A DNA stretch of 64,000 nucleotides from an uncultured Pirellulaceae bacterium (GCA_938091115.1 CALKNI010000070.1:1-64000); one strand, 5' to 3'. Numbered from the stretch's first letter, positions 30,982 through 41,557 are shown. Program-made: numbers and translations. Notes: generated by a model from the sequence alone, not told the origin.

Positions 30982-32238
30982 CTAACGCTCCCCCAAGCAA
31001 TACAGCCACTCCTGCCGGGCTCCTCCACGATTTACCGCGACCCTCGCATAGAGCCTTCCCCCACAAACCACCTGAGAGGCGAAGGCCTCATCACCTAGCT
31101 GATTTCGCGCGATTTCCTGGTATCCATCGGCTTTTGCCTCAACAACAACAGTCTCACCGTTCTCGGCGGTAAAGTATAAATTTTGACCAACAAGGATTGG
31201 CGAGGCGCTGACAGCCACACGACGCTTACTAAATTTTTGTTTCCACATTTCATTACCGTCGTTTGCCCTCCAGCAGTACAAAACCCCGTTGTCGGCATGA
31301 GCGAATACGAATCCCTCAAAAGCAAGCATTGATTGCTCGTACACTTTCGCTGGATTATCCCATAGCTTATTACCGTTGCGAGCATCAATGCCAAGGGTCT
31401 GCCCACCTGGAAATCCACCGCTCGCGAATACCCGTTCCTTATCCCAAACCATCGTTCCGCACGTCACTGCCCAATTCGCTTTTGTTGTCCAAATGGAATC
31501 GCCTGTCTCCGGATCGTAACTCGCTACTTTTCCGCCACCGCTAATGAGTAATTGCTGGCGGCCCGCAACCTCAGCAATGACTGGCGTGGAATAACTGCTA
31601 ACGCCAGTTCGGTCAATTCGCCAAACCTCGTTCCCTGTTTTGGTGTCATAGGCAACGATCGCAGACTTGACTTTATTTTCATTGGTGACAATCACGCGGG
31701 CGCCATCCACGATCGGTGTGGATCCGTATCCGAATGGGTAGGTCGGGGAGTATTCCCCAACGTCATTTTTCCAAAGCACCTCGCCATCAAAATCAAGGGC
31801 ACTGAGGTGTATGTTACCGTGATGGCAAAATACCGCGAACAGACCCTTCCCGTCGGTTGCGATTGTCGACGTGGCATGTGTGTTTTTGGGATGCATTTGC
31901 TTTGGCCAACCCCCTTGGTTGACCTCCGTCACCCAGAGTGTTTTTCCATCTTTTTGGTCAAAACAAATGACAGATTGCGTTTGCTTTTTTTGTTCGGCGG
32001 TCGTAAGAAAAATTTTACCGTCAATGATTAGCGGCGAGGCATGTCCTCGCCCGGGCACTTTTGTTTTCCAAATAACATTTTCATCATCTCCCCACTCCAA
32101 CGGAGCCGTCTTGGATTCCGCAATTCCATTGCCGCTCGGACCTCGCCAACGCGACCAGTCATTTTGGGCACCAACTTCAAGAGGATTGAATAAAGTCGAG
32201 CTTAGACAGACAATAAAAACGGTAGATTTCGAAAACAT
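30982..32238 (-). CDS. PQQ-binding-like beta-propeller repeat protein (secreted)
   Basis: 418 aa. Signal peptide; WSRWRGPSGNGIAES; repeated VICFDQKDGKTLWVTEV / IVAYDTKTGNEVWRIDR / VASYDPETGDSIWTTKA blades. Confidence 0.9.
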   Translation of the reverse strand: MFSKSTVFIVCLSSTLFNPLEVGAQNDWSRWRGPSGNGIAESKTAPLEWGDDENVIWKTKVPGRGHASPLIIDGKIFLTTAEQKKQTQSVICFDQKDGKTLWVTEVNQGGWPKQMHPKNTHATSTIATDGKGLFAVFCHHGNIHLSALDFDGEVLWKNDVGEYSPTYPFGYGSTPIVDGARVIVTNENKVKSAIVAYDTKTGNEVWRIDRTGVSSYSTPVIAEVAGRQQLLISGGGKVASYDPETGDSIWTTKANWAVTCGTMVWDKERVFASGGFPGGQTLGIDARNGNKLWDNPAKVYEQSMLAFEGFVFAHADNGVLYCWRANDGNEMWKQKFSKRRVAVSASPILVGQNLYFTAENGETVVVEAKADGYQEIARNQLGDEAFASQVVCGGRLYARVAVNRGGARQEWLYCLGER

Positions 32239-32389
32239 TAATAGCTCAAATTATAAATACAATAGATAAATTAACAGACTTAGCGATTTAAACTAAACCG
32301 CAAACGAACTTAGCAAAAGACTTGCGTTAAAGCTTTCGCATGCCCAGTTTTTTACCAAGACGAATATCTCAAAATAACGCCCATCAACA

Positions 32390-32986
32390 CTATTCCACTA
32401 ATTCCGCGCTCCAATACGCATCGCTAATGAATTTTGCCCAACTCTGATAACCCCTGGTGTGCTGTGAGTAAATTGGATTCCAGTTGGGTTGCTTGGGCGT
32501 ATTCAACAGTTTTAAACCCGCCCTCTCGAGTGACCGATCCGCTTTGTTCTGATTGCAGGGTACGCAAGCCAGCACGCAATTTTCCCAATTAGAACCACCT
32601 CCTTGCGACCTCGGAACAACATGATCGATGGTCAATTCATCCCCTCTTGGTCGACGGCCACAGTACTGACAGGTCATTCGGTCTCGCTTGAAAAGATTTC
32701 TTCGGCTGAAAGCCACCGTGGTAGAAGGCAAACGATTAAAATCAGCCAGCGTGATAACTTCAGGAATGCGAATTCTTCGGGAAACCGTTCGTACAAATTC
32801 TTGCCCGTCCTCAGCGTCCGCCCGAGCCCAGTCTTCCCAGTCGTAGAGTTGATAATCGACTGGATCGACGACTCTTGCCGCTCCACTCCAAACCATCACA
32901 AGTGCGCGAGCCACTGTCGCGACATTTACCGGTTGCCAACTTCGATTTAACACCAAAGTAGGCCGCTGAAGAACCTCTGAAACCAT
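32390..32986 (-). CDS. HNH endonuclease
   Basis: VLQRPTLVLNRSWQPVNVATVARAL; CQYCGRRPRGDELTIDHVVPRSQGGGSNWENCVLACVPCNQNKADRS. ORF extends to 33052. Confidence 0.88.
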   Translation of the reverse strand: MVSEVLQRPTLVLNRSWQPVNVATVARALVMVWSGAARVVDPVDYQLYDWEDWARADAEDGQEFVRTVSRRIRIPEVITLADFNRLPSTTVAFSRRNLFKRDRMTCQYCGRRPRGDELTIDHVVPRSQGGGSNWENCVLACVPCNQNKADRSLERAGLKLLNTPKQPNWNPIYSQHTRGYQSWAKFISDAYWSAELVE

Positions 32987-33507
32987 TTCGTCGACTCCTT
33001 GCATTTTTGAAATCAAGGCAGCTGAAAATCCCAATACAAAGACCCTCATCAAAAAGATGAGCCAGGTAGACGCATCGCGCCCCTTAATTATGGCGAAAAA
33101 AATTGCATTTGCACACCTAATTGCTTCTTACGAAAAAATCGGCAGACAACGTTGCTGTGAAAACGTTGTAACAGAGCTCGAATAGTTGCAAAAAAGTCAA
33201 AATTTGTCGGAAATACTTGGGGCATTGCTGGAGATCGCCTAATCCAACGTTCTCGAAAACTTAATAGTTCCAGAAACAGTAAGAGGCTTCACCTTCGCAG
33301 CAAAAGTAGAACTTTGTAGTCACGCAAGTTGCTCAAGTGTTTAAGAAGGATTCTGTTGAAGATACCCTCTGCGTCTTCTCGCATTTCTACCGGCGCGTTA
33401 TGTTATTAATCCCAGCGGTGTCGTGAAAACAAAGCGAATCGATAGCTTGGCTTCGGGTTCGCCACTCAATTGCTCCTCTGGTCAACACAAAAATATTGGA
33501 GCACGCA

Positions 33508-34395
33508 ATGTCAGCTAAATTGCTGGACGGAAAAGGAATTTCAAAAGAAATTCAAAAAGAAACCAAAGTGAAAGTCGAACAGTTTATTGCAGATCATGGA
33601 AAGACTCCAGTTCTTGCCGCTGTTCTCGTTGGCGATGACCCAGCCAGCCAAGTTTATGTTCGAAACAAGGAACGCGCGTGTGCGCGTGCCGGAATTGAAA
33701 GCCAACTTCACCGTCTTCCAGCTACCAGCACCACCGAAGATATCCTTGCCAAAGTGGTTGAGTTGAACGAGAACCCCCAAGTCAATGGAATCTTAGTCCA
33801 GCTGCCATTGCCCGACCAAGCGGACAGCCGCGTGATTCTCGACGCCATCGATCCACAAAAAGATGTCGACGCCTTTCACCCCCACAACGTTGGCCTGATC
33901 TCACAAGGCCGGCCACAGTTTCTCCCGTGCACCCCTCACGGCATCGTACAGATGCTTAAACGCTGCGGAATTGAAACTTCAGGCAAGTCTGTCTGCGTAA
34001 TTGGCAGGAGCGACATTGTTGGTAAACCAATGGCGATGATGCTGGGACAAAAAAATTCAAATCTCGGCCCCGAAATGGCCAATGCCACCGTTACGCTGTG
34101 TCACAGTCGCACTCAAAATCTCGCATCCATCACCCAACAGGCTGACATTCTCATCGCGGCCATTGGACGGCCAAATTTTGTGACACCCGATATGATTAAA
34201 CAGGGAGCCGTTGTTGTTGATGTAGGAATCAACCGAACCGATCAAGGGTTAGTGGGTGATGTGGATTTCGATTCAGGAAAAGAGATCGCCGGATTCATCA
34301 CCCCAGTTCCCGGTGGCGTTGGACCACTTACCGTCACCATGCTCCTTGAAAATACGTTAATGGCTGCGATGATTCAAAGTAAGGCGGTTGCTTGA
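33508..34395 (+). CDS. folD: Bifunctional methylenetetrahydrofolate dehydrogenase/cyclohydrolase
   Basis: AAVLVGDDPASQVYVRNKERACARAGI; GILVQLPLP; IDPQKDVDAFHPHNVG; VIGRSDIVGKPMAMML; PVPGGVGPLTVTMLLENT. Confidence 0.97.
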   Translation: MSAKLLDGKGISKEIQKETKVKVEQFIADHGKTPVLAAVLVGDDPASQVYVRNKERACARAGIESQLHRLPATSTTEDILAKVVELNENPQVNGILVQLPLPDQADSRVILDAIDPQKDVDAFHPHNVGLISQGRPQFLPCTPHGIVQMLKRCGIETSGKSVCVIGRSDIVGKPMAMMLGQKNSNLGPEMANATVTLCHSRTQNLASITQQADILIAAIGRPNFVTPDMIKQGAVVVDVGINRTDQGLVGDVDFDSGKEIAGFITPVPGGVGPLTVTMLLENTLMAAMIQSKAVA

Positions 34396-34554
34396 GTAAC
34401 GGAACTCTACTCATGTTCGCCAAGCTTTCGTTTTAAGGACCACTGGTAAAAATAATTTCATGACGAATAAATATTCGAAACACTCTTTTCTCAGTGAACT
34501 TTACGTTAGTCAAACTGGCTCTATCGTTTGGCATCGCCAGCTGGAGAGTAGACA

Positions 34555-37362
34555 ATGAACACCATAGCATCCAATCCTTGGCTTCGTTCTCTCGCAATCT
34601 CATTGCTCGCTTTTTCATTTTTGCTAATTACTGGCTGTAGCGGCTGCCGAAATTCCGAAAAAACAGTCGCTCAAAAAAAAGCCGAAGAAAAGAAAAAGCC
34701 CACAAAACCTTTTGAGACTAACATTCCGATTTTGTTACCCGGGCAATTCCCTATACCTCTCGACAAGCTGAAAGAGTCCCGAAAACGAGAGCAAGATCAA
34801 ACCGACGATCCACTCGGCAAAATGATTGCCAACATGAACGAAACGGGAACACGTTTCAATCGAATTAAATCCGGGCACTGGTACACCGCAAATTTTCAAG
34901 CAGTCGCCAATAGCAGCAATTTTGAAGGCAACCTCGAAGTTTCCAGCGCCGAACCTAGTGGAAAACCTTCCAGCATTCCTGGCACCAACTATTTTATGAC
35001 CACCAGTCGCCCAGCATCCTTGCCAAAAGGAGAGTTGAAAAATTTAGAAACGAGCGTTTACATTCCCATCCGAAAACGTGCCAAGACTGCAACGGCAAAA
35101 TTTTCGCTGAGTCGCTCATCCAGCGGCATCACTCCGGTCACGGAATCCAAACCTGTCAAATTAATGGGTGGGTTTCAGTATCATATCGTCCTGCTCAGTA
35201 ATCGCCCCGACAGTTTCTCCTTCATTAACCGCTCCGACAATATTCGCTTGACCGGGCAAAAACAAGATGGTTCCAACTTGGAATCTTTCTATTTTGTCGT
35301 GCCAACCGTCAACGGCTATCCCTCTCCACTTCCCAAGCACTCCCTGAACTGGACGACCATTGCCTATCTAATTTGGGACGATTTAGACCCTAATGAAATG
35401 GCTCAGGAACACCAGGAGGCCCTTTTAGACTGGATTCATTTTGGGGGACAACTGATTCTTAGCGGCCCCGATTGCCTTGCCAAACTCCAAGCGAGTTTTC
35501 TTGCTGACTATCTTCCAGCAACTTTTGAAGGCACCCAAAATATCACAAACGCAGACATTGCTGAACTCAATCAAAACTGGTCGCTACCACCAAAGCCAAA
35601 TAAAGGGAATGCAAGAAACCTTGTCATCTCCAACAAATCTCCATTGCTCGGAGTCACCCTCACTCCCGATCCCAAAGCCGAATTTATTACAGGCACAGGG
35701 AGAATGGCCATCGAGAGGAAAGTCGGCCGCGGACGGATTGCCATCACAGCCTTTTCGCTCAACGATCCCCTGATTCGTAGCTGGGGCAGTTTCTCTAGCT
35801 TCTTCAACGGAGCGCTGATGCGATTGCCAGCACGACGTTTTGCCCCTAACATCGCAAGCACGGTTATGTTTAACTGGATTGACTATGGGTCCACAGCCTA
35901 TGATCCTCTCATCCGCAGTACCCTTCGTTATCTTTCCCGAGATCTTTCGACAACCGGTACACAAAACATGCCGGAATCTCAATTGGACGAACTAAATGTA
36001 AATGAAGCCAACCGTCCAAACCCAAACTTCGGCATCCGCCCCCAAGACACACTGGATAAACTCGCGAATCGAGAACTCGAAGACAACTGGCATTTTGGCG
36101 GCTATCAGGACTCCGCGTATTCTGGCGTTGCGGGATGGAATGACTACGGCGCAATCTCCAGTGCAGCCCGGGAAACCCTAAAGCAAACGGCCGGTATTTC
36201 ACCGCCGTCCTCCGGCTTTGTGTTAAAAATGCTGGCGATTTATCTCGTCATTCTGGTCCCATTGAACTGGCTTTTCTTTCGGATTATCGGCAGAGTCGAA
36301 TACGCTTGGGTCGCTGTCCCACTTATCGCACTGGTGGGTGCTTTTACCGTTGTCAAACTCGCGTCGCTGGATATTGGCTTCGCTAGAAGCAACACTCAAA
36401 TCCGCCTGCTTGAAGTTCATGCCGACTACCCCCGGGCGCACATGGCGGAATATTCTGCACTCTACACCTCACTCTCCACACGATACACGGCTGAGCTCGA
36501 CAATCGCTCTGCCCAGTCACTGCCATTCTCAATCTCCGATTCAGAAGACCAAAAATTCCAAGCTGCCGAGACTCTAAGTGAAGTTACGCTGCGGCGCACC
36601 GTTGAGGACGAACTCAAAGGATTTCAAATCCAATCCAACTCTACTGGACTGTTGCATACCGAAGCCATGGTCAATTTGGGTGGCGTTATTTCTTTTTCCA
36701 ACAATCCCGAAACGGGAAAACCCACTCTCTCTAACTTGACAACAATGACGATTGAGAATGCGGCCGTCATCGGCCGTGACAAATCAGGAAAACTCCAGTT
36801 TGCTCGTTTCGAATCAATTGGAACAGGAGATGAAATTACTCTGAAATTTCAATCCTGCGAAACACTCGATTCTGTCTGGCAACCCGACTCAGAGTTTACT
36901 AATCTGCGAGCAACCGCAGAGTCCATATGGGAGTCTAACCTCAACGACCTCGAGCAAGCGAACATTGATACCATTAGTGAATTCCCTCAAATTCAAAAAA
37001 TCAGGGGGACTATCAGACGCCTGCTATTAGCAAAGAACGGCCCCGACAAACTCCAATTCACCAAAAATGATTTCATCACTGAATACGCGAGAATTAATTC
37101 CACTGGCTCATCCGATGTAACCGTCGACTTAATGAGAAAAACTATCCTTCAAAACCTGGCATTAGATAATAATGAATATCGCCTAGTAGGAATAAGCCAA
37201 AGCCATCCAGGAAACACTGTATTTAATCCAGCCGCGACACAAACTGTCAATCGCTCTCTGGTGGTAGCCCATCTCCAGCGCGGTGAATTACCCATTGCCA
37301 AACGAGATGTTAACTCGATCAACGATTTCAAAAACGTCTCCAACCTTGACCTGATAGATTAG
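34555..37362 (+). CDS. Hypothetical membrane-anchored lipoprotein
   Basis: 935 aa. LLITGCSGC lipobox; WDDLDPNEMAQEHQEALLDWIHFGGQLILSGPD (GATase1-like segment); internal TM pair near MLAIYLVILVPLNWLFFRIIG...YAWVAVPLIALVGAFTVVKLAS. Confidence 0.75.
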   Translation: MNTIASNPWLRSLAISLLAFSFLLITGCSGCRNSEKTVAQKKAEEKKKPTKPFETNIPILLPGQFPIPLDKLKESRKREQDQTDDPLGKMIANMNETGTRFNRIKSGHWYTANFQAVANSSNFEGNLEVSSAEPSGKPSSIPGTNYFMTTSRPASLPKGELKNLETSVYIPIRKRAKTATAKFSLSRSSSGITPVTESKPVKLMGGFQYHIVLLSNRPDSFSFINRSDNIRLTGQKQDGSNLESFYFVVPTVNGYPSPLPKHSLNWTTIAYLIWDDLDPNEMAQEHQEALLDWIHFGGQLILSGPDCLAKLQASFLADYLPATFEGTQNITNADIAELNQNWSLPPKPNKGNARNLVISNKSPLLGVTLTPDPKAEFITGTGRMAIERKVGRGRIAITAFSLNDPLIRSWGSFSSFFNGALMRLPARRFAPNIASTVMFNWIDYGSTAYDPLIRSTLRYLSRDLSTTGTQNMPESQLDELNVNEANRPNPNFGIRPQDTLDKLANRELEDNWHFGGYQDSAYSGVAGWNDYGAISSAARETLKQTAGISPPSSGFVLKMLAIYLVILVPLNWLFFRIIGRVEYAWVAVPLIALVGAFTVVKLASLDIGFARSNTQIRLLEVHADYPRAHMAEYSALYTSLSTRYTAELDNRSAQSLPFSISDSEDQKFQAAETLSEVTLRRTVEDELKGFQIQSNSTGLLHTEAMVNLGGVISFSNNPETGKPTLSNLTTMTIENAAVIGRDKSGKLQFARFESIGTGDEITLKFQSCETLDSVWQPDSEFTNLRATAESIWESNLNDLEQANIDTISEFPQIQKIRGTIRRLLLAKNGPDKLQFTKNDFITEYARINSTGSSDVTVDLMRKTILQNLALDNNEYRLVGISQSHPGNTVFNPAATQTVNRSLVVAHLQRGELPIAKRDVNSINDFKNVSNLDLID

Positions 37363-37423
37363 ATAAAGTCATCGTTTAATAGCAGCAAGTTCACTTTTTT
37401 AAATTGCAAACAGAAAAAACACC

Positions 37424-38350
37424 ATGATTGAACTACGTGGATTTGGGAAGGACTACGGTGAATTCACTGCCGTCGACTCGCTGGATTTGACAATCGCCGA
37501 AGGTGAAATGTTCGGCTTTATCGGACCTAATGGTGCCGGCAAAAGCACCAGCATCCGTTTCCTCGCGACCTTGCTTCGCGCCTCCAGAGGTGACGGCACC
37601 ATCAATGGTTATAGTGTGTCGGAAGATCCCATGAATGTGCGGCGAAGCGTCGGGTACATGCCCGACGCCTTTGGCGTCTACGATGGAATGAAGGTCTGGG
37701 AGTTTCTCGATTTCTTTGCCGTCGCTTATAAGATTGGTCGTACACAAAGAAAGCGGGTGATCAAAGACGTTCTCGACTTGCTCGATCTTACCTACAAACG
37801 TGATGATTTCGTCAACGGACTCTCGCGAGGAATGAAACAAAGATTGTGTCTTGCCAAGACCCTCGTCCATGACCCTCCCGTCTTAATCCTCGACGAGCCC
37901 GCGAGTGGACTCGATCCCCGCGCGCGCATTGAAGTGAAAGCTCTTTTAAAAGAACTCCGACGCATGGGGAAAACTATCCTAATCTCCAGTCACATTCTTA
38001 CCGAGTTAGCCGACTGCTGCACTTCGATCGGAATTATTGAAAGAGGGAAATTACTAATGCATGGCCCGATCGATGAGGTCTACCAAAGAATTCGAGGGAA
38101 TCAGGTTATCGAAGCCAGATTTGGAAAAAATCTCGAAACTGGATTGTCTATCGTCCGCAGCAATCCGGATGTGCGCGACATCCAAGTCGATGGCTCGAAA
38201 TTGATCATTGAGTTCACCACCGCTGAACACAACCCTGCGGAACTACTTAAGTCACTTATAAAACATGACGTAGAAGTTATTAACTTCGGCCAAAAAGATC
38301 CCAATCTCGAAGACGTCTTCATGATGGTCACCAAAGGCTTGGTTTCCTAA
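37424..38350 (+). CDS. ABC transporter ATP-binding protein
   Basis: GFIGPNGAGKSTSIRFLATLLRASRG Walker A; LSRGMKQRLCLAKTLVHDPPVLILDEPASGLDPRARIEV signature and Walker B; SSHILTEL. Confidence 0.95.
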   Translation: MIELRGFGKDYGEFTAVDSLDLTIAEGEMFGFIGPNGAGKSTSIRFLATLLRASRGDGTINGYSVSEDPMNVRRSVGYMPDAFGVYDGMKVWEFLDFFAVAYKIGRTQRKRVIKDVLDLLDLTYKRDDFVNGLSRGMKQRLCLAKTLVHDPPVLILDEPASGLDPRARIEVKALLKELRRMGKTILISSHILTELADCCTSIGIIERGKLLMHGPIDEVYQRIRGNQVIEARFGKNLETGLSIVRSNPDVRDIQVDGSKLIIEFTTAEHNPAELLKSLIKHDVEVINFGQKDPNLEDVFMMVTKGLVS

Positions 38351-38365
38351 CGTCAAAAAAAACAA

Positions 38366-38962
38366 CTAATCCAACAAGATTGAATTTGGTCCAGAATTCA
38401 TTCCACCACCGGACTCCCATTGTCTGCGAATTTCGCGAAGACCATAACAACACAGATCATAACGGTCGCTAAGACGCTGGAGTAACGTGGATGGAGGTGA
38501 CTCGGCGACTGGAGCCTCGATCTCGCTTGCAATTCTGTAAGCTCGCTTGCCAAACGCGCAATAAGTTTCAAATCGACCCGATGTATCTGATTCACCATCG
38601 CGTAAGGCTTCCGGATAGAGACCTGCCCAGAACAAAGTGAAATCACCAATGTGCAAATGCACCTCACGTCTGGCATTGCCTAAACGCTCTGACGCCTCTG
38701 CTACCATTTCATGAACGCTCATGACCGGTCTTCCGGTGACACTACGAATCCGATGGATCATATCGCTACGCGTTGATCGAATTAAAAGCTCGGTGAGGTA
38801 GTCAATCAACAACGGATCAACCACACCTAATTGAGAATGGAAGGTATGTTCGGCTAAGCCGGCAAAATATCGCTGAATTGCCGATCTTGGCTTCGGTGAA
38901 TTCTCTGACTGCTCTGGCATCTTGAACCTCCGTTCACATCGATAAATCGAATCATCCGCCAA
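38366..38962 (-). CDS. Conserved-looking hypothetical protein
   Basis: 198-aa ORF with globular composition (LGVVDPLLIDYLTELLIRSTRSDMIHRIRSVTGRPV...HLHIGDFTLFWAGLYPEALR). No family named with confidence. Confidence 0.65.
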   Translation of the reverse strand: MADDSIYRCERRFKMPEQSENSPKPRSAIQRYFAGLAEHTFHSQLGVVDPLLIDYLTELLIRSTRSDMIHRIRSVTGRPVMSVHEMVAEASERLGNARREVHLHIGDFTLFWAGLYPEALRDGESDTSGRFETYCAFGKRAYRIASEIEAPVAESPPSTLLQRLSDRYDLCCYGLREIRRQWESGGGMNSGPNSILLD

Positions 38963-39100
38963 AACAACTGTAGTACTCCAGTGGATCGGGGGTCAAGACA
39001 TTTTTTTGCCAGCATGCAATGGAAAAAACAACAACCGTTAAGCAAGTTGGCCGGAGCAAGCGTAAGGATTAATCGGCAAATTATCGTTCACAACAGGAGG

Positions 39101-39121
39101 CTGTCGCCCGTACCGCGACAG
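39101..39121. promoter_or_regulatory. Perfect 7-bp stem hairpin downstream of trpA (possible terminator or processing signal)
   Basis: CTGTCGC-CCGTACC-GCGACAG, about 60 nt 3' of the trpA stop on the minus strand. No U-tract on that strand. Confidence 0.35.
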
Positions 39122-39181
39122 GACACTTATTTTTCATGGGGAACCAAATACAATTCAATTGTCAGTGATACGTGGCCTTTA

Positions 39182-39991
39182 TTAGCCATTAATCGCGGCC
39201 AACATCCCCTGAGCAAATCCACCCACGTCGTTCATGACCTCTTCCTTGTTGGATTGATCGTTGGCCGCCGCAGCAATCCGGCGAACGATCGCCGAGCCCA
39301 CAATTAAACCATCCGCAACCGACTTTAGCACTTCGACGTGCTCGAGTTTACTGATGCCGAAACCAACACAAATTGGTAAATCGGTAACGGACCTCAACCA
39401 CCTCAGATTATCCGCCAGATCAGAAGGAAGTTCGGTGCGTTCACCAGTGATTCCCGTAATGGAAACATAGTAGATAAAGCCTGTTGTTTGCTTGGCGATT
39501 TGCAATGCACGATCACGTGGTGTGGTTGGGGTAATTAACTGAATGAGACTGAAATCAAGCGACTTACACTTAGCCGCCAATTCATCCGATTCGTCGACCG
39601 GCATGTCAGGCACAATCGCTCCCGAAATCCCCGCATCAATTGCCTGCTGAAGATATTCATCGATTCCCATTCGATAGATAATCGCGTAACTCACCATCGT
39701 AACGATGGGCATCGAAATCTCAGCAGTCACCTCAGAGGCCATTGAAAAAATACTGTTGAGCTTGGTTCCCCCCTGGAGCGAACGAGTATACGAAGCTTGA
39801 ATCACAGGGCCGTCAGCGATTGGATCGCTGTAAGGTATGCCCAATTCCGCTAAATGGCACCCTTCGGCATCCAGTCGTTCTAGCATGGCTGCCGTGAATT
39901 CTAAGTTAGGATCACCGGCGGTCACGAACGGCATGAACGCTTTCTTACCTTCCGATTTTAACTGTTGAAAAAGTTCGTCGATCGCCGACAT
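39182..39991 (-). CDS. trpA: Tryptophan synthase alpha chain
   Basis: AFMPFVTAGDPNLEFTAAML; ELGIPYSDPIADGPVIQASYTRSL; GAIVPDMPVDE; YYVSITGITGER; VGFGIS. Confidence 0.97.
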   Translation of the reverse strand: MSAIDELFQQLKSEGKKAFMPFVTAGDPNLEFTAAMLERLDAEGCHLAELGIPYSDPIADGPVIQASYTRSLQGGTKLNSIFSMASEVTAEISMPIVTMVSYAIIYRMGIDEYLQQAIDAGISGAIVPDMPVDESDELAAKCKSLDFSLIQLITPTTPRDRALQIAKQTTGFIYYVSITGITGERTELPSDLADNLRWLRSVTDLPICVGFGISKLEHVEVLKSVADGLIVGSAIVRRIAAAANDQSNKEEVMNDVGGFAQGMLAAING

Positions 39992-40056
39992 AGATGGTTC
40001 CTATAATGTGCTGATTCGTTGAAGTTAGGAAAAATTCAAACCAAGTGGGACAATTC

Positions 40057-41295
40057 TTAAGTCCGCCGAGCCGCCGCCTCATTTTTTAAACGCTGGATCT
40101 CACCGGCGTCTTTATCGCCGCGTCCTGAAAGGCAAATAACGACCACCTCATCTTTCCCACGCTCTTTCGCAACTTCCATTCCTTTGGCAATCGCATGGGA
40201 AGTTTCGAGTGCCGGCAGAATTCCTTCGTTACGGGCAACCAGATCGAAAGCAGAGAGAGCTTCGTCATCTCGGCAACTGCGGTACTCAACGCGCCCAGTC
40301 GATTTCCAGTGGCTATGCTCGGGACCGACACCCGGATAATCCAGTCCGGCCGAAGCAGAGTGGACGTCGTCCGTCTGCCCGTCTTCGTCCTGCAAAACAT
40401 AACTAAAACTTCCATGTAAAACGCCAGGCTTTCCAAAGGTCAAACTGGAAGCATGCCGTCCCGGTTGGTCACTTTCTCCTCCAGCTTCTACACCCACCAG
40501 CGGAACATCCGTCTCAGCAACAAACGGATAAAACATTCCCGCAGCATTACTACCTCCACCCACGCAGGCAACGACCGCATCCGGCAACCGCCCAAACCGC
40601 TCCTCCGATTGACGTATTGTCTCTCGACCAATCACTGCCTGATAGTCTCTCACAATCAAAGGGAATGGGTGGGGGCCAACCACCGACCCCAAAATATAAT
40701 GGGTCTCCGCCACAGAGCTCATCCAGTCCCGCATCGCTTGATTAACCGCATCGCGAAGTGTTCGCGACCCGGTAGTCACAGGGCAAATCTCAGCCCCCAA
40801 CATTTTCATGCTCTGAACGTTGGGCTGCTGGCGACGAATATCTTCCTCGCCCATGTAAATGACACATGGAATCCCAAAATGCGCACAGGCTGTCGCCGTC
40901 GCGACGCCGTGCTGGCCAGCACCAGTCTCCGCAATGACCCTTTTTTTACCCATCCGAATGGTCAGCAATGCTTGCCCCAGAGTGCTGTTAATCTTATGGG
41001 CACCCGTATGATTCAAATCCTCTCGCTTAAACCAAATCTGAGCACCACCACAATGCTCAGTTAGTCGCTTGGCGAAATAAAGCGGGGAAGGGCGGCCCAC
41101 AAAGTCTCGTAACAATACATCCAGTTCAGTCTGAAACGCCGGATCATTTCGGGATTGATAATACTCCGTTTCAAGCTGATCGAGTGCAGCAATGAGCGTC
41201 TCCGGAACAAACCGCCCACCAAATTCTCCAAAACGCCCTTTCCCATCGGGCAGACTGGCATCGGGACTCGGTTCCGGTAAAAAATGACTGGTCAT
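40057..41295 (-). CDS. trpB: Tryptophan synthase beta chain
   Basis: [87 protein letters not shown]. Confidence 0.98.
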   Translation of the reverse strand: MTSHFLPEPSPDASLPDGKGRFGEFGGRFVPETLIAALDQLETEYYQSRNDPAFQTELDVLLRDFVGRPSPLYFAKRLTEHCGGAQIWFKREDLNHTGAHKINSTLGQALLTIRMGKKRVIAETGAGQHGVATATACAHFGIPCVIYMGEEDIRRQQPNVQSMKMLGAEICPVTTGSRTLRDAVNQAMRDWMSSVAETHYILGSVVGPHPFPLIVRDYQAVIGRETIRQSEERFGRLPDAVVACVGGGSNAAGMFYPFVAETDVPLVGVEAGGESDQPGRHASSLTFGKPGVLHGSFSYVLQDEDGQTDDVHSASAGLDYPGVGPEHSHWKSTGRVEYRSCRDDEALSAFDLVARNEGILPALETSHAIAKGMEVAKERGKDEVVVICLSGRGDKDAGEIQRLKNEAAARRT

Positions 41296-41382
41296 GAATT
41301 ATCGTCTAAATCAAACTAAGAAAAAAATTATTACTGCTGAAAACATTCAGGTACCAAATTGTTACCATCATTATCCTAATTG

Positions 41383-41410
41383 TAACCGGTTATCGTTTCT
41401 CGTGATAACC
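41383..41410. promoter_or_regulatory. Overlapping inverted repeats in the trpB/mutM divergent intergenic region (candidate operator)
   Basis: TAACCGGTTA perfect palindrome (41383-41392) overlapping GGTTATC-N9-GATAACC (41388-41410). A related ATTGTTACC half-site lies upstream of ATTGTAACC. Confidence 0.4.
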
Positions 41411-41557
41411 TTTGTAGGTATAAAGAGTAAGGGCTTAAAATTCCGCCAAAGCTAATTCCTAATTACCCCAAAATCCTCACGACCAGAATTCGGCCAAGCA
41501 ATCGCCTCCGCCGACCGCAAAAACCACCGATTACACCTTCGCTAAGAGCCGTCCCCA

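Noticed and set aside
32390-33052. HNH endonuclease as a mobile or homing element
   Set aside because: A solitary HNH protein of common chromosomal type, with no intron, intein, integrase or flanking repeats seen.
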